From Nemania diffusa (lineage: Eukaryota > Ascomycota > Sordariomycetes > Xylariales > Xylariaceae), in assembly GCA_038501195.1 (NCBI GenBank), contig JBBPUQ010000004.1, forward strand, positions 5,773,636 through 5,837,635: 64,000 nt of DNA, given 5' to 3'. The position numbers and the translations under genes were made by a program. The stretch's first letter is position 1; each line of letters begins with the position of its first letter. The notes under the pieces were generated by a model, which saw only the letters and a list, made by a program, of their open reading frames with translations, was not told the DNA's origin and ran no database searches. Shown here piece by piece: positions 38,415-50,200 of this stretch.

Positions 38415-38744
38415 TTAATGCTGTTTTCTGTTACAATAAGCATTTAAAAAATCTATAAACTAATTATAAATACTAATAACAATAGTACTAACTATATTTT
38501 CAAAAAAACAAAAAAAAATCACTATGCTATTTTTTCTATTGACTATATCGGTTAATTTTAGTATATAATTAAACAAAGCTTATTTATAGCTTACTTTGTT
38601 ATTTAAATTTTCGACTATATATATAAGCTTAAAAATAAAAAAGGTTTGCTATTTTAAGCAATTATTATAGTAAATTTGCTATAGTTACAGCAATAAGTTA
38701 TTTTTTGTTATATTTTATTTTATTATAATATATTAAAGAAAAAA

Positions 38745-38940
38745 TTAAAAACAAAATATCTAGCATGCTTAAATATTCTGTTTTTTAACTAAAAAAATAA
38801 GCGTGCTATAGCTATATAGCTAAAAAATAAAATATTTAATATACTTAAATATTCTGTTTTTAAACTAAGTAAATAGGTATGTTATAGCCATAAAACTAAA
38901 AAACAAGATATATTATTTAACTATATATTTTATTTTTTAA
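38745..38940. repeat. Cluster of three small palindromic hairpins (copy 2)
   Basis: Hairpins at 38,745-38,788, 38,821-38,863 and 38,896-38,940. The first keeps AAACAAAATATCTAG paired with TAAATATTCTGTTTTTTA; the third keeps AAAAAACAAGATATA. They fill the spacer between D and J. Confidence 0.75.
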
Positions 38941-39000
38941 TAAAAGTTCTATTTAGTTTTAACATTTACTGCATAAGCTACTTTGTTTATTTAGCAATAT

Positions 39001-40017
39001 TAACTACTTAATAACAAAAAATTATATATTTTATTTAATTTATTCGATTTAAATATTTTTACGATTATATTTTATTATATAACTAAAAAACAAGCTAATA
39101 TTATATTTACATTTAACAATTTTATATCGATTATAAATATTTTAATTTATAATATATATATTATAAAAATAAATATTGATTTATATTTTTGTTATTGCTA
39201 TAGCTTTGTTTTTTCGATTTTATAAAATATAAACAATTTAAACTAGATTTTAAATAAACTTATTAAAATCAAACAGAAATATTTTATAAACTAAATAATT
39301 ATTATTATATTTAAAACTATATTTAAATAATACAAAACGATTATATAGCGGAAGTTTTTTTGCTAACTTACTGCAAAAAATAAAATCAACAAAAAAATTT
39401 ATAAAAAAGTAAGCATTTTAATTATATACAAAATTATTTATTGCTTTTATAACTAACCCACTATTTACTATATTTTAAAAGCTTTCGCTTTTTTGGTTTT
39501 TATCGGCGGAAAATATATAATTAAAATTGCTGACATATTGTTTTTTATAGCTTGTTTTACATTTAACAATTTAGCAGATTATTACTACTTAAGTAATTGT
39601 AGTAAACTCGACTTTATTGCAGGCGCTATATAACTTGTTGCTAATTTTAACGACTTTAATTTTATATTACTTATTACAATTTTAAAGCTGGCTTTTTTAG
39701 TAGATTACTTTAAGTAAAACTTAAGTAACTGCAAATTTAAAAAAGTACTATAAAAAGTTCTTATTACTATTTAAAAAATAAAAACTAAGTTCAAAAAAAA
39801 TATAAACTTTAAAAAAAAAAAAATCAAAAAAGCAAAGCTAGTATAAAAAAAAGCAGACATTAAAATTAAAAAAATTAAAAAAAAAGCTAAAACAAAAGCA
39901 AAAAAAGCTAAAAAGAAAGCAAAAACAAAAACAGAAAAAAAAGCTGCTAAAAAAGCCGAAAAAAAAGCCAAACAAGCAGCTGTAGCTAAAAAAAAAAAAA
40001 AAAAAGCAAAAACTTAA
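39001..40017 (+). pseudogene. Decayed gene J with Lys/Ala-rich tail, copy 2
   Basis: A single phase runs 339 codons with about a dozen TAA/TAG stops. The first 80 codons are Ile/Leu/Phe-rich and almost stop-free. Better preserved pieces include Val-Phe-Ile-Gly-Gly-Lys-Tyr-Ile-Ile (39,501-39,530) and Leu-Asp-Phe-Ile-Ala-Gly-Ala (39,607-39,627). The last 80 codons (about 39,780-40,014) are Lys/Ala with a few Thr, Glu and Gln, and TAA lies at 40,015-40,017. Basic Lys/Ala tails occur in many fungal nucleic-acid-binding and transposon proteins, so DNA or RNA binding is possible. I cannot name the family. Confidence 0.6.
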
Positions 40018-40357
40018 ATAACTTACTTCGCTTACAAATAAAGGTCCAATAAAAATTAAACAAAAAATAGCGTTATTTTAATTAAAATAGTTTTTAGTTT
40101 TTAATAAAAAATAAATCTAAATAATTATATAACATATTATTATATTTTTAATATAACTAAGCTTTAATTATATATATTAAAAAATATATAAATATATTTA
40201 AAGCATGCAATATATTAACTGCTAACAATACTTAAATAGAAAAAAACAACTTTGCAAAATATATAACAATTTGCTTTTTTATAATAACTTTTATTTATTT
40301 AACAAAGCATTTATAAGTTTATAAAAACTTAATTAGTGCATAAAAGTTAAATTTTAA

Positions 40358-40876
40358 TATAAAAATTTATTTAGATTTGGTTATACGATTACACTTTTTT
40401 GAAAAATAAAAAAAAAGCAAGTTTTAGTATGTAGCTAATTAAAGCGGTTTAAAATATAGCTTTTAAACATTTTATTATTGCTATTTGCTAAAAATTTATA
40501 TTTTTTTATTAAAAACTTATTTTTTTTGTTATAAAAACTTATTTAGATTTGGTTATATAATTACATTTTTTTAAAAAATGAAAAAGAAGCAAGTTTTAAT
40601 ATATAGCTAGTTAAAGCAGTTTAAAATATAGCTTCTAAACATTTTACTATTACTATTTGCTAAAAATTTATATTTTTTTACTAAAGATTTATTTCTTTTG
40701 TTATAAAAACTTATTTAAATTTGGCTATATAATTACATCTTTTTAAAAAATGAAAAAGAAGTAAGTTTTAATATATAGCTAGTTAAAGCGGTTTAAAATA
40801 TAGCTTTTAAGCATTTTACTATTACTATTTATTAAAAATTTATATTTTTTTATTAAAGACTTATTTTTTTTGTTAT
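40358..40876 (+). repeat. 177-bp tandem triplicate (copy 2)
   Basis: Three units with ACTTATTTAGATTTGGTTAT near 40,361, 40,538 and 40,713. Each contains AAAGCGGTTTAAAATATAGC or a mutated form. Same number of units as copy 1. Confidence 0.85.
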
Positions 40877-41855
40877 AAAAAAATATTTTAATAAATTGCG
40901 TTATATTTTTTAGTATTAATAAAGAAAATTAAGCTAATATATTAAGCTTTTGTTTAATTTTAATAACTTTTTTAACTTTAAATACTTCGATATATACTAT
41001 ATATTTATTAAAGCTAAGAAATAATACGGTACTAATAAGTTGTTATATTTTGTATAGTACATTTTTTAGAAGTAGACTTTTTGTTGTAACATTTTTTTTA
41101 GATCTTTTTTTAAATCAATCGTTTAAGATATTCTAAGTATTTCGGACGTTGTATATAGCTACATTGCAAAAAAATGCATATTTGTTAAATATTATAGTTT
41201 TTTTGCTTAGCTAGCATTTATTTCACTAATTTTTCAAGCTAATTATTTTAGTACTTATTTCAACTTTTTTTTTAGTTTTTTTTTAGACTAATATATTTAA
41301 AATATTTTTTACTAAAGAAATAACTTTGATTTTGTTTTTAAATAAACATTTGATTTTAAATTTATATAAAATAAAATTATTAGAGTTAATATATAAATAA
41401 AGCTTATATTTGCTTTATTTTTTTTTTATTTTATTTTTATTAGCTTATTATTTGTAGTATTATATAATATTTTACTATTAAAATCGCAACTTTAGATTTT
41501 ATTTTATATTTGTATTATTTATGCTAATTTATATTTATTACTAGTTTTTTTTGCGCTAATATTTTTGTATAGCTTTGAAGTAGCAAATATTATTGTTTAA
41601 AAACTTGTTTGCTTTTTTAGCGCATTTATTATTACAGCAATTTAACATTTTAAATTATATAATATATTATAAACTAATTAAATTTAAAACAGATTTTCTT
41701 TTAAATTACATTTTATATATAAGCATTTAGTTTAGTTGTAAATATTAGTTTTTTAGCTATATATTATATTTTAATAAATAGTAAATATAGCTTTTAAAAA
41801 GCTACTAAGCTTATTATTTGAAAATAAAACAGCGGACTATAAAATAAACAGTATT
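40877..41855. other. Spacer before gene E, copy 2, undetermined content
   Basis: No long frame is preserved. A short open run at about 41,601-41,640 reads Lys-Leu-Val-Cys-Phe-Phe-Ser-Ala-Phe-Ile-Ile in the same phase as E, so E may begin further upstream than annotated. The equivalent copy 1 interval is 24,423-25,401. Confidence 0.35.
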
Positions 41856-42539
41856 TAAAACTACTAAGTTTTTGCAACTGATAACGATTTTTTAAATATA
41901 GCTTTGCTTATATTGGTTTTTAATACAATATTTTCGATAAATATTAAAATAGCTAAAGTTAATAAAGTTAACAAAATAGAAAAAAAGCAATTGGAAAAAA
42001 AAATAAACGAAACTACTGCTATATTTATATTTTTATTTAAAGCACTAGATAAAAAAGATAAAAATAGCAGTAAAACAATACTTAAAGTAGATATATTTTC
42101 TATAGAGCTAGAAATTTTGCTAAAACATTCTAATAAAAATGTTTTAGCTTTTAATTTAAACGCTGATTTTATAAACATTAATATTTCGATAAAACACCCC
42201 GATTTAACATTAAGTTTAAAACTAACCGTTAGTACACAAAATATAACTATTGTAAATAATGTACTAATAGTTTCATTTTTTTATAATTTTAACTAACCTG
42301 TTAATATATCTAAGCTTAAAATTAAAATAACACAAAAAAAAAAAAACATATTTTTTATATAAGAAAATATTTTTATAATAGACTTTATTATATTTTTTGT
42401 TAAAGTACTTTGTAAGCAAGAAAAAAACGTTGCAAAAAAGCCTGCGGCTAAAAAAGCTAAAACAGAAAATACAAATAAAGTTATAGCAAATTCGTTAGTA
42501 ATAGCTAGTAATACTAATATTTTAGCAAAGTTATATTAA
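41856..42539 (+). pseudogene. Decayed gene E, best-preserved frame of the unit, copy 2
   Basis: 228 codons in one phase with only three stops (near 41,865, 42,294 and 42,361) and TAA at 42,537-42,539. Codons 41,904-42,293 are open and keep His-Pro-Asp-Leu-Thr-Leu-Ser-Leu and Ser-Ile-Glu-Leu-Glu-Ile-Leu-Leu. The N-terminal part is Lys/Glu-rich and could form a coiled coil. The C-terminal part has Lys-Lys-Pro-Ala-Ala-Lys-Lys-Ala-Lys (about 42,436-42,462), resembling a nuclear localisation signal. The strand is well supported because the opposite frame is broken more often. The family is not recognised. Confidence 0.6.
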
Positions 42540-42684
42540 AATATAATATTTTAGAAATTATAACTAATTTTTAAAATATTAAGCTAGTATGAGTTATATT
42601 TTAAATATACTATAGTTTGTACTTTTTTTTATATATGTGAATATATTTTTTACTATTTATTTAAAAAATAGAATATATATATTA

Positions 42685-42910
42685 CTTTTTTAGCTTTTTT
42701 TATAACTTTTTTTTCTATTTTTTTTATTACTTTTTTATAACTACTTCTTTTACTTTTTCTACAACTTTTTTATAATTATTTCTTTTATTTTTTTTATAAC
42801 TTTTTTACAGCTGCTTTTTCTATTTTTTTTACAACTTTTATATAATTATTTCTTTTATTTTTTTTATAACTTTTATACAACTATTTCTTTTATTTTTTTT
42901 TTAACTTTTT
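42685..42910. repeat. 35-bp pyrimidine minisatellite (copy 2)
   Basis: Equivalent of 26,230-26,455. Units carry ACTACTTCTTTTACTTTTTC or TATTTCTTTTATTTTTTTTA. It separates E from F1. Confidence 0.8.
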
Positions 42911-43020
42911 TTTAAAAACTGCGCTTTTTGCTACTTATTTCAGCTTTTTTGCTTTAACACCTTTTTTCCAGATATCCTGTTTTTAAGCTTTACTTTTTTG
43001 CTTTAATTATATAAATTCTT

Positions 43021-43455
43021 TATATATTTATTAATATATTGTTTATTACAAGTAAAAAGACCTTCAAAAAAAAGTATAGCAAAAAACGCTAAAATCTTAT
43101 CGCTTAAAAAATATAACACTATTTAAATAAACAAAATAACTACAACAGATAAAACTTTTATAATATTATTAAAAAAAGAGGTTTTAACACTTTTAATTGG
43201 TTTTATAAATCTAAAAAAGTAATTGTTTATAAAATACTGTTAAATTATATTAATAAAAACAATAACAACGAAGCAAGCTCTGCAAAAAAAACTGCTTATA
43301 TTTCTAGCGTTTTTTGCTTTTTAATTAATTAGAAAAGCAATTTAAATGTTAAAGCAGCATATATATATTTTGCTATTGTAAAATATTATAAATATTACTT
43401 TTATATAAATAGTAAATAATTTAAACTAAAAAATAAATATAATACTTCTAAAAAA
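43021..43455 (+). pseudogene. Decayed gene F1, copy 2
   Basis: A basic start (Thr-Ser-Lys-Lys-Thr-Phe-Lys-Lys-Lys-Tyr) leads into a well preserved stretch at about 43,171-43,420 with one internal stop. It contains Gly-Phe-Asn-Thr-Phe-Asn-Trp-Phe-Tyr, then Glu-Ala-Ser-Ser-Ala, and Tyr-Ile-Ser-Ser-Val-Phe-Cys-Phe. The lone Trp is notable because TGG codons are quickly lost under RIP. F1 and F2 may be exons of one gene or two adjacent genes, since the phase changes across the hairpin at 43,448-43,492. The basic N-terminus suggests nucleic-acid binding, but the family is unknown. Confidence 0.5.
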
Positions 43456-43492
43456 CAAAATATCTAAATTAGCAGATATTTTATTTTTTAAA
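43448..43492. repeat. Small palindromic hairpin between F1 and F2 (copy 2)
   Basis: Arms CTAAAAAACAAAATATCTA and AGATATTTTATTTTTTAA with a TTAGC loop. It sits exactly where the coding phase shifts. Confidence 0.75.
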
Positions 43493-44899
43493 GCTTTATT
43501 TATAACTAAATGTTCTGCTAATATACCAGTAGCTGCCGATTTTTTAGAGCTAGCATATAGATTCTTTTACAACAAAGCTTTAGCAGAATTTACTGAAGCT
43601 AAAAAACAGCTTATTTATACTCTTTAAGTCAAAACAGTTTTTGCAACTATTATATCTTTTATAAACGCTGAAAATAATGTGTTTATTTAAAAACTAAAAG
43701 CAGATACTATTTTTATTAATACTGAAAATTTAACTTCTTAGTATATAATAATGCTAATTGCAGCACTTTATACATTTATAAAAATAAACTTCCAGCGATT
43801 TGACAAAACAGTTTACAAAATGTCACTTTATAATTTAGTTTTTGTTTTTAAACATTCGATAAAGAACTAAAGCTAAATACTATATATTTATTTAATATTT
43901 ACTTATTTTTAAGCCGCTAATATAAAGTATATTTTTTCTAAAATAAACTTTTTGTTTTAAAAAGCTATTAATATAAAGCTAAAATATAAATTAATTTTAT
44001 TAAATATAAAAACGTATTAAAAGATTTAAAACATATAAAACTTAGCTTTATTGCAAACATAAACAGTTATAAGTACGCTTAAGTCCTTTGATATAACTAT
44101 TAAAAACTATAAATCAGTATATAGAAAGCACAAAAAAAACTTTAACTTTTGCAAAAAGTTCGCAAAAGCAATAGATTTTATATTATATACTTTAAGCTTA
44201 ACTATAATATTGCTACTAAGCGATATTACTTAGTAAATACTAGATCTAATAAATAAAAAAATCGCTAATTTTAAGTTAATATTTATAAATCGGACTAATA
44301 TCAATTTAAAAAAAAACTTTAAACTAAAAATAGATAATACTGCTATAAATAAGATTTAAATACTAAATTTTGCAAATATAGTATACTATTTCAAAAAAGT
44401 ATAAGCTATATCTTTTGTTATATATTGTCTAGATCTTAAGTTTAATAAAGCCAACTTATACAAGTATTTGTAATAGTCGGATAATATTTTGCAGAAATAT
44501 TTTGATATAATAACTAGTATAAGCAGCAAAATATTGTTTTTTTACAACTATATTATAATATAGATTATATCTGCTACAAATATAAATATTAAGTTATTTA
44601 AACTGTTAAAACTGTAAAAATTTAATAGTAAAATTGTTAAGTTTGAAAATTTATTTATTAAAGCTATAATAGCTAAAAAACTGTTTTATAAGTATAACAA
44701 TACTAGTGCTTTATTTTTTTTTAATACTCTTTATATTAACAAATATATTTAGCTGCTAATTTTTTGCTATAACTATTTATACTTTTTATTTAGTTAATCT
44801 GTTATATTAAACGAGCTTTTATACGCTTTGCTTGCTAATAATAAGCTAGAAAAAAAAGTTATATATTATATTGTAATAATGCTTTTTTTTTTTGTTTAA
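43493..44899 (+). pseudogene. Decayed gene F2, ~468 codons, copy 2
   Basis: One phase can be followed throughout. The first 120 codons are well kept, with Ala-Ala-Asp-Phe-Leu-Glu-Leu-Ala-Tyr-Arg and Phe-Gln-Arg-Phe-Asp-Lys-Thr-Val-Tyr, and only three stops. The middle (43,870-44,050) is heavily damaged. The second half again reads well, for example Leu-Leu-Ser-Asp-Ile-Thr, and ends in a hydrophobic Met-Leu-Phe-Phe-Phe-Val before TAA at 44,897-44,899. Leu/Ile-rich helices dominate, with no catalytic motif that I can name. A cluster of three hairpins follows directly. Confidence 0.55.
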
Positions 44900-44930
44900 T
44901 AATAAATAACATTTTATATATAGCTTTAGT

Positions 44931-45075
44931 TTTTAAAAAACAAAATATTTATAAGTTGTAGATATTTTATTTTTTAGCTTTTAAAAAGTAAAATATCTAC
45001 AAGTTGTCAATATCTCTTTTTTTAACTTTTAAAAAACAGAATATCTACTAGTTATAGATATTCCGTTTTTTAGCT
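44931..45075. repeat. Cluster of three small palindromic hairpins (copy 2)
   Basis: Equivalent of 28,471-28,617. It includes the best preserved hairpin, AAAAAACAGAATATCTAC paired with TAGATATTCCGTTTTTTAG. Lies between F2 and G. Confidence 0.8.
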
Positions 45076-46809
45076 TTTTTTTTTTTCCGCTTTTTTTTTT
45101 TGTTTATAATATACTAACTTCTACTTACAAAGCATATAGTTTATATTTTTAGTATAACCAATCTGTTTATTTATAATATTTACTTTAATACTTACTAAAA
45201 AAACATCGATATATATATATCAGATTTTAGTCAACTTTATACTACTACTAAAATTATTATTGTAGATATTACTTATTTTAGCTAACTCTTGTTATAAAAA
45301 AAAACCTTATGCTGTTATAGCATCTTTTTTAGTTTTTTAGATTTTTTGAATCTACTATTTTATACTATGTTTAGCTTCGGTAGCAAAACTTTAAATTTTA
45401 AAATCTATTAAAATTTTCTTATTATTGCTAGCACTTTAAACAACACTAATTGCAGCTATATAATTCAGTTATATTACAAAAATATATTGCAGAGCTATAA
45501 TACCTCTTTTGCCCGCTTAAAATTTGCTACTAAAATAAAAAACGCTTTAAGTATAACAGTGAACCTATACTTCTAGTCCATATAAAATATTTCTTTGAGC
45601 AGCTACTGCTATCGCATAGTTATTAGCGCTAATTTTGTACTAAATTACTTTTTACATGTTAATATAGCGCTAAATAGTAAGTCTACTAAACAAAAAAACT
45701 TTAACTAAATATTAAATATCGATTTGCTGTTGTTTGTAGTATATGTCGATTATAAAAAGCTTAATATTTCTAATATAAAATTGTGTAACTGATAGATATT
45801 TAAACAGCTAACAAACTAGCTAAACTTTATTAAATTGCTACTATTTTTTTTAGCAGTTTAAGTTTAAGCTAATAGTAAAATTATATCTGGTTAAGCATTT
45901 AAAAAGTAATTAACGAATTAAAACTAAAGCAAATATAATAAAAGTTAGTATAAAGCTTAGAATAAAGTATTTTTAAAACAAAAAAACTTCAAGTATAAAA
46001 ATAGCAGCTATTACAAAAAAGTCAAAAGTTAAATTATTAACTTAAACAAAGATTCGATAGATAATAAACTATAGTTGAAAGCTTAGATATATAATATAGA
46101 CGATTTAACAAATAACAAAAAAAATACCGAAAAAAATGCCGAAAAAGATTTTATATTACTAGAAAAACATAGCTAAGTTACTAAACTAAGCATAGATTTA
46201 ATAAATATTGATAAATATTTTGTAGTACTAGCAGAAAATAGTTAAATTATTAAATAGAGCATAGATTCGATAGATATTAATAAAAATCCTATAGTATTAG
46301 CAAAAAATAGTCAGATTATTGAACTAAGCATAGAACTTATAGATATAAATAAAAATCCTGTTATATTAGCAACATATAATTAAATCACTGAGCTAAGCAT
46401 ACAACTAATAGAAATAAATAAAAATCTTGTGCTACTAGTAACATATAATCAGATTATTAAGCTAAGCATACAACTAATAGAAATAAATAAAAATTTTACA
46501 CTGTTAGCAGTATATAATCAAACTACTGAAAGCAGCGTATAACAAATAAAAGTAAATAAATATTCTACAAATTATACAATATTAACAGGCTTTTTAAAAA
46601 AGAGCTTTTAAATAGAACAAGTACTTTTAACTAATATCTTGGCTGTTTTGCTAAAAATTTAAAAATAGGCACTTTCGGCCGATGTTTTGCCTGTTTTAAC
46701 AAAAGTCCTAGTTCTAAAAAAAAGTGCTAAAAAAAAGCACTTTTTTAAAAACAGTACCTTTAAAACAGTCTTTATAAAAGCACTAAGCAAAAAAAAAAAA
46801 AAGTTATAG
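45076..46809 (+). pseudogene. Decayed gene G with exact 23-residue repeats, copy 2
   Basis: One phase holds from about 45,076 to TAG at 46,807-46,809, roughly 577 codons. The N-terminal 350 codons are Leu/Ile/Tyr-rich with good stretches, for example Thr-Ser-Phe-Ala-Arg-Leu-Lys-Phe-Ala-Thr and Leu-Leu-Leu-Phe-Val-Val-Tyr-Val-Asp-Tyr. Five 69-bp units start at 46,189, 46,258, 46,327, 46,396 and 46,465, each Ser-Ile-x-Leu-Ile-x-Ile-Asn-Lys-Asn then a variable part ending Gln-Ile-Ile-x-Leu. A partial unit precedes them. The exact multiple of three in both copies is strong evidence of translation. The C-terminus has Thr-Gly-Phe-Leu-Lys-Lys and a Lys run. Such repeats suit a structural or binding surface; the family is unknown. 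Confidence 0.6.
46120..46533 (+). repeat. 69-bp in-frame repeats inside gene G (copy 2)
   Basis: Five exact-period units plus one partial unit, each encoding 23 residues. The copy 1 equivalent is about 29,662-30,075. Confidence 0.85.
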
Positions 46810-46907
46810 TTTGTAAAGTTAATTAAATTTAAATTTTTATAGCTAAATTAAATAATAATAAAAATTAAAACAATCGAATATTATAGATTTAAATATTTGC
46901 TTAAAAG

Positions 46908-47058
46908 CCGGCTTAAAAAATAAAATATATAGAATTAATCACATATTTTGTTTTATAAAAGCTTATATAGCTAAACAAAATAAAAAAGTTAATTATTTAA
47001 AGCTAGCTTAAGAAATAAAATATCTAAATCAATTATATATTTTGTTTTTTAAAAGCCT
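46908..47058. repeat. Two small palindromic hairpins (copy 2)
   Basis: Equivalent of 30,451-30,600: GGCTTAAAAAATAAAATATA with its mirror, then GCTTAAGAAATAAAATATCT with ATATTTTGTTTTTTAAAAGC. They lie between G and H. Confidence 0.7.
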
Positions 47059-47222
47059 ATTTAGTTAACTAACGCAAAAAAGTCAGTTTTTAAAAGCTGG
47101 CTATATTTTATAGCTTTTTCTAAAGTTTAAATAATACAACTATTACATTAAGTTAAAACTATACTACAAATAAAAGCAAAACTATATTTGATTTCTTTTT
47201 TACTATAAGTTTTAAAAAAGTT

Positions 47223-50200
47223 TATTTATTTTAAAAGTAAATAATTACTAATATTATTAATATTATTGATATAGTTGCTATTATTAATATAGTTAATATT
47301 GTTAGTAGTTAATATAAAACTAATGCTGCTTCTGCTTTTTATGTTATATTGCTTGATATATTTTTTTTATTTAGTAAGCTTTAAAAAAAGCCCCTTTTGC
47401 TTTTTTATAAAATCTATAACTATATCGAAGTTATATTTATTGTTTATATTTATAGCATATATTAGTTAGTTTATAATTGTATTTAGTAAGTTAAACTATG
47501 CAAGTATATCAATAAGCAGAAACAGCAGTTCTACAATATAGAAATATATACTGAAGCAGTAATATAATTAGCTTTTATATAAAATAAAGCAAGCTGTTAA
47601 AAGTGTAAAAAACTGTTTAAAATATATATAAAAGTTGCTATTACAACTTTTTACTATTAAATATTTCAATAAAACAATAAAGCTAGTATACTTTTTAAAT
47701 TTATGTAGTACTATTTACTAAGTAATATAACATTAGTATATTATAAAATATATATTAAATATTTATAGCTTAAGCTAGCTTTTAGCTAGTAATAAATAAA
47801 TAATTACTATAAACAAAAATACCTAGTTTAAAAAAGTTAACATATTACAATTTAAATAATTTTTTATATAACGGGTCGAAAAGCTGAAGCAGCAGTAAAA
47901 AATGCTAAAAAAGTTGAATCGTTAGTTGTTGCTACGTTTTAACAATTGTAAGCATAAAAACTTTATACGCTCAAAGTTAAGTGTAATAAAGATATAAGTT
48001 CCGGTATAAGCTTTGCAATAATTAGTTCAGTTGTTTTGTAATATATAATAAAAGTTTCAATAGTTGAATGCAGTATTTTAAGCAGTTTAGACCTCGGTAT
48101 ACTAACGAACAAAAGTTTTAGTTTTTTAAACTGCGATTTTAGCTTAGCTATTTAGTATTAACTATATATATAATAATTAAAAATAGTGCTTATATTTATC
48201 GAATTTATTATTAGCTACGTTTATTTTAAACTACTACTGCTACGTTAAAATAAATAGCAGCAATATACCGCTGTTAAATAATATATCGTTTTTTTTAAAC
48301 AAAGCAATAACTTTTTCTTTTTTTAGTGCTAAAAATACTTTAATATAAAGTTTATATAAGTTAAAAAATATAAAAACATAAAAATAACCGCTGTTAAGGT
48401 TTGATAAGCTTTTATATAAAGCAGTTTTAATAGCAGTACTAAAAAAGTTTAATTGTTTGAATAATTTTTTGTAAGCTTTAAAAAAGTCGAAATTATACGT
48501 ATAAATAACAGTTTATAGTACTAATTTATATATTTTGCTATATAGTTCGTATACTTTGTTATATTGTTTAAATAATGCTACATATATTAATATTTGCGCT
48601 ATATTTGTTTGTAACATAGTTTTAAATAAAACATTAGTTTTAACAGTGTTTTATGTAGCACTTTGTAAATATAGCTGTTTATTACTATAAAATAGTTTTA
48701 AAAACAGTAAATATACTTTGTTTAAAATAATATTGTTAAGCTGGGGCATATACTACTAAAACACATTATTTAGTAACTATGCTATGCTATATTTGTGTAC
48801 AATATTTTCGATTTTGAGCTTATAGCACTGTTACTTTTGCTTATTAAAAAAACAAATACTGAATTTTTGTTTTTATATTTAAAGGTATTAAAAGAATATA
48901 TTGCTAGTACAAATAAACTAAAACAAACTTAAAAGTAACTGATTAATATATAAATACTTAGTGCGCAATTTTATTAAAAACTAGTTAGTAAACAAGTTAG
49001 CATTAAACAGAGCAAATATAGCAAACTTTTTAATAAGTTCAATAAAGCAAATAATATATGTTAATACTAAAGTATTAAGATTTTTAGTTAAAACAAAAAA
49101 GCAAAAGTTATGCTTTGTATAGTTTGCTAAAACAAACAGCTAATATATTTATACAAACATAAGCTGTTAAAAATCAACGGCTATAAAATATGACTATAAA
49201 ACGTAGTACTTGCAGCAGAAGCTATAGTTGAGCAGCAGTACTTGCAACAGTATAAAAAATAACAAAGTATACAGCTAGCTTTTGTAGTTTTAAAAAGCTT
49301 AAAAGATATGCTTTGTATTTATAAGCTGCTTAAGAATAAATATACTAGCTTAAAAACAGTAAAAAGTTTATATAAAATTAAAGCTTAATATAAGCAGCTT
49401 AAACTATAGTATATTAAACGAAAGCTAGTTTTTGTTTAGTATTTAAAAGTGCTGTTTATAAATATTATAAACTTTCAACTAATATAGCAAAAAAAACTTT
49501 TTAGCAAGCTTTTTTACTATATTTAGCGAACTTATATTTTAAAACAAGTTTTATAAATATAAGTGTGCTATAAACCTTTTGAATATATAGTTAATTATTT
49601 GCTTTATATAAGTTAAACATTCCGATTTATAAAACAATATAAATAATAAAACTAAAGCGTTAGTTCAATTTTTAAGCTTAGCAATATATAATATATTATA
49701 AAACTTAAAATCTATTTAAGTTGTTTTAAAATTTAGTAAATCAAAGTTAATAATTAATAAATATTTGCAGTAAAAGTTATAAATTGCTTCTTTTAAAGTA
49801 TTATTTGCAGTAATATCTTTTATGTTATATTTTTGCAAAATAATAATCGGACCAGCAAAATAATACAACTTATACTTATTATATAACTGTTTTAAATGCT
49901 TTTAAAACTTAGCAGTATATTTATATAATATACAATATTATAAATAAATTTAGCGCTTTTGTATATAAGTTTAAACTTTAGTTTATAATATATTAGCTTT
50001 TGTTTATATTTAAGCAAACAATATAAAATGTTAGTTTATAATAGTATATAAACAAAAATATTTAAGTGCTAGTAATATGTAATTGTTAACAAATAAAAAC
50101 TATATATTAAAAAATAAGTAGGCAATATATTACTTAAAAACAAGCAGTATATTTAAAAAAAGCAAATATATATAATTAAATCTGCTGATATTATAAATAT

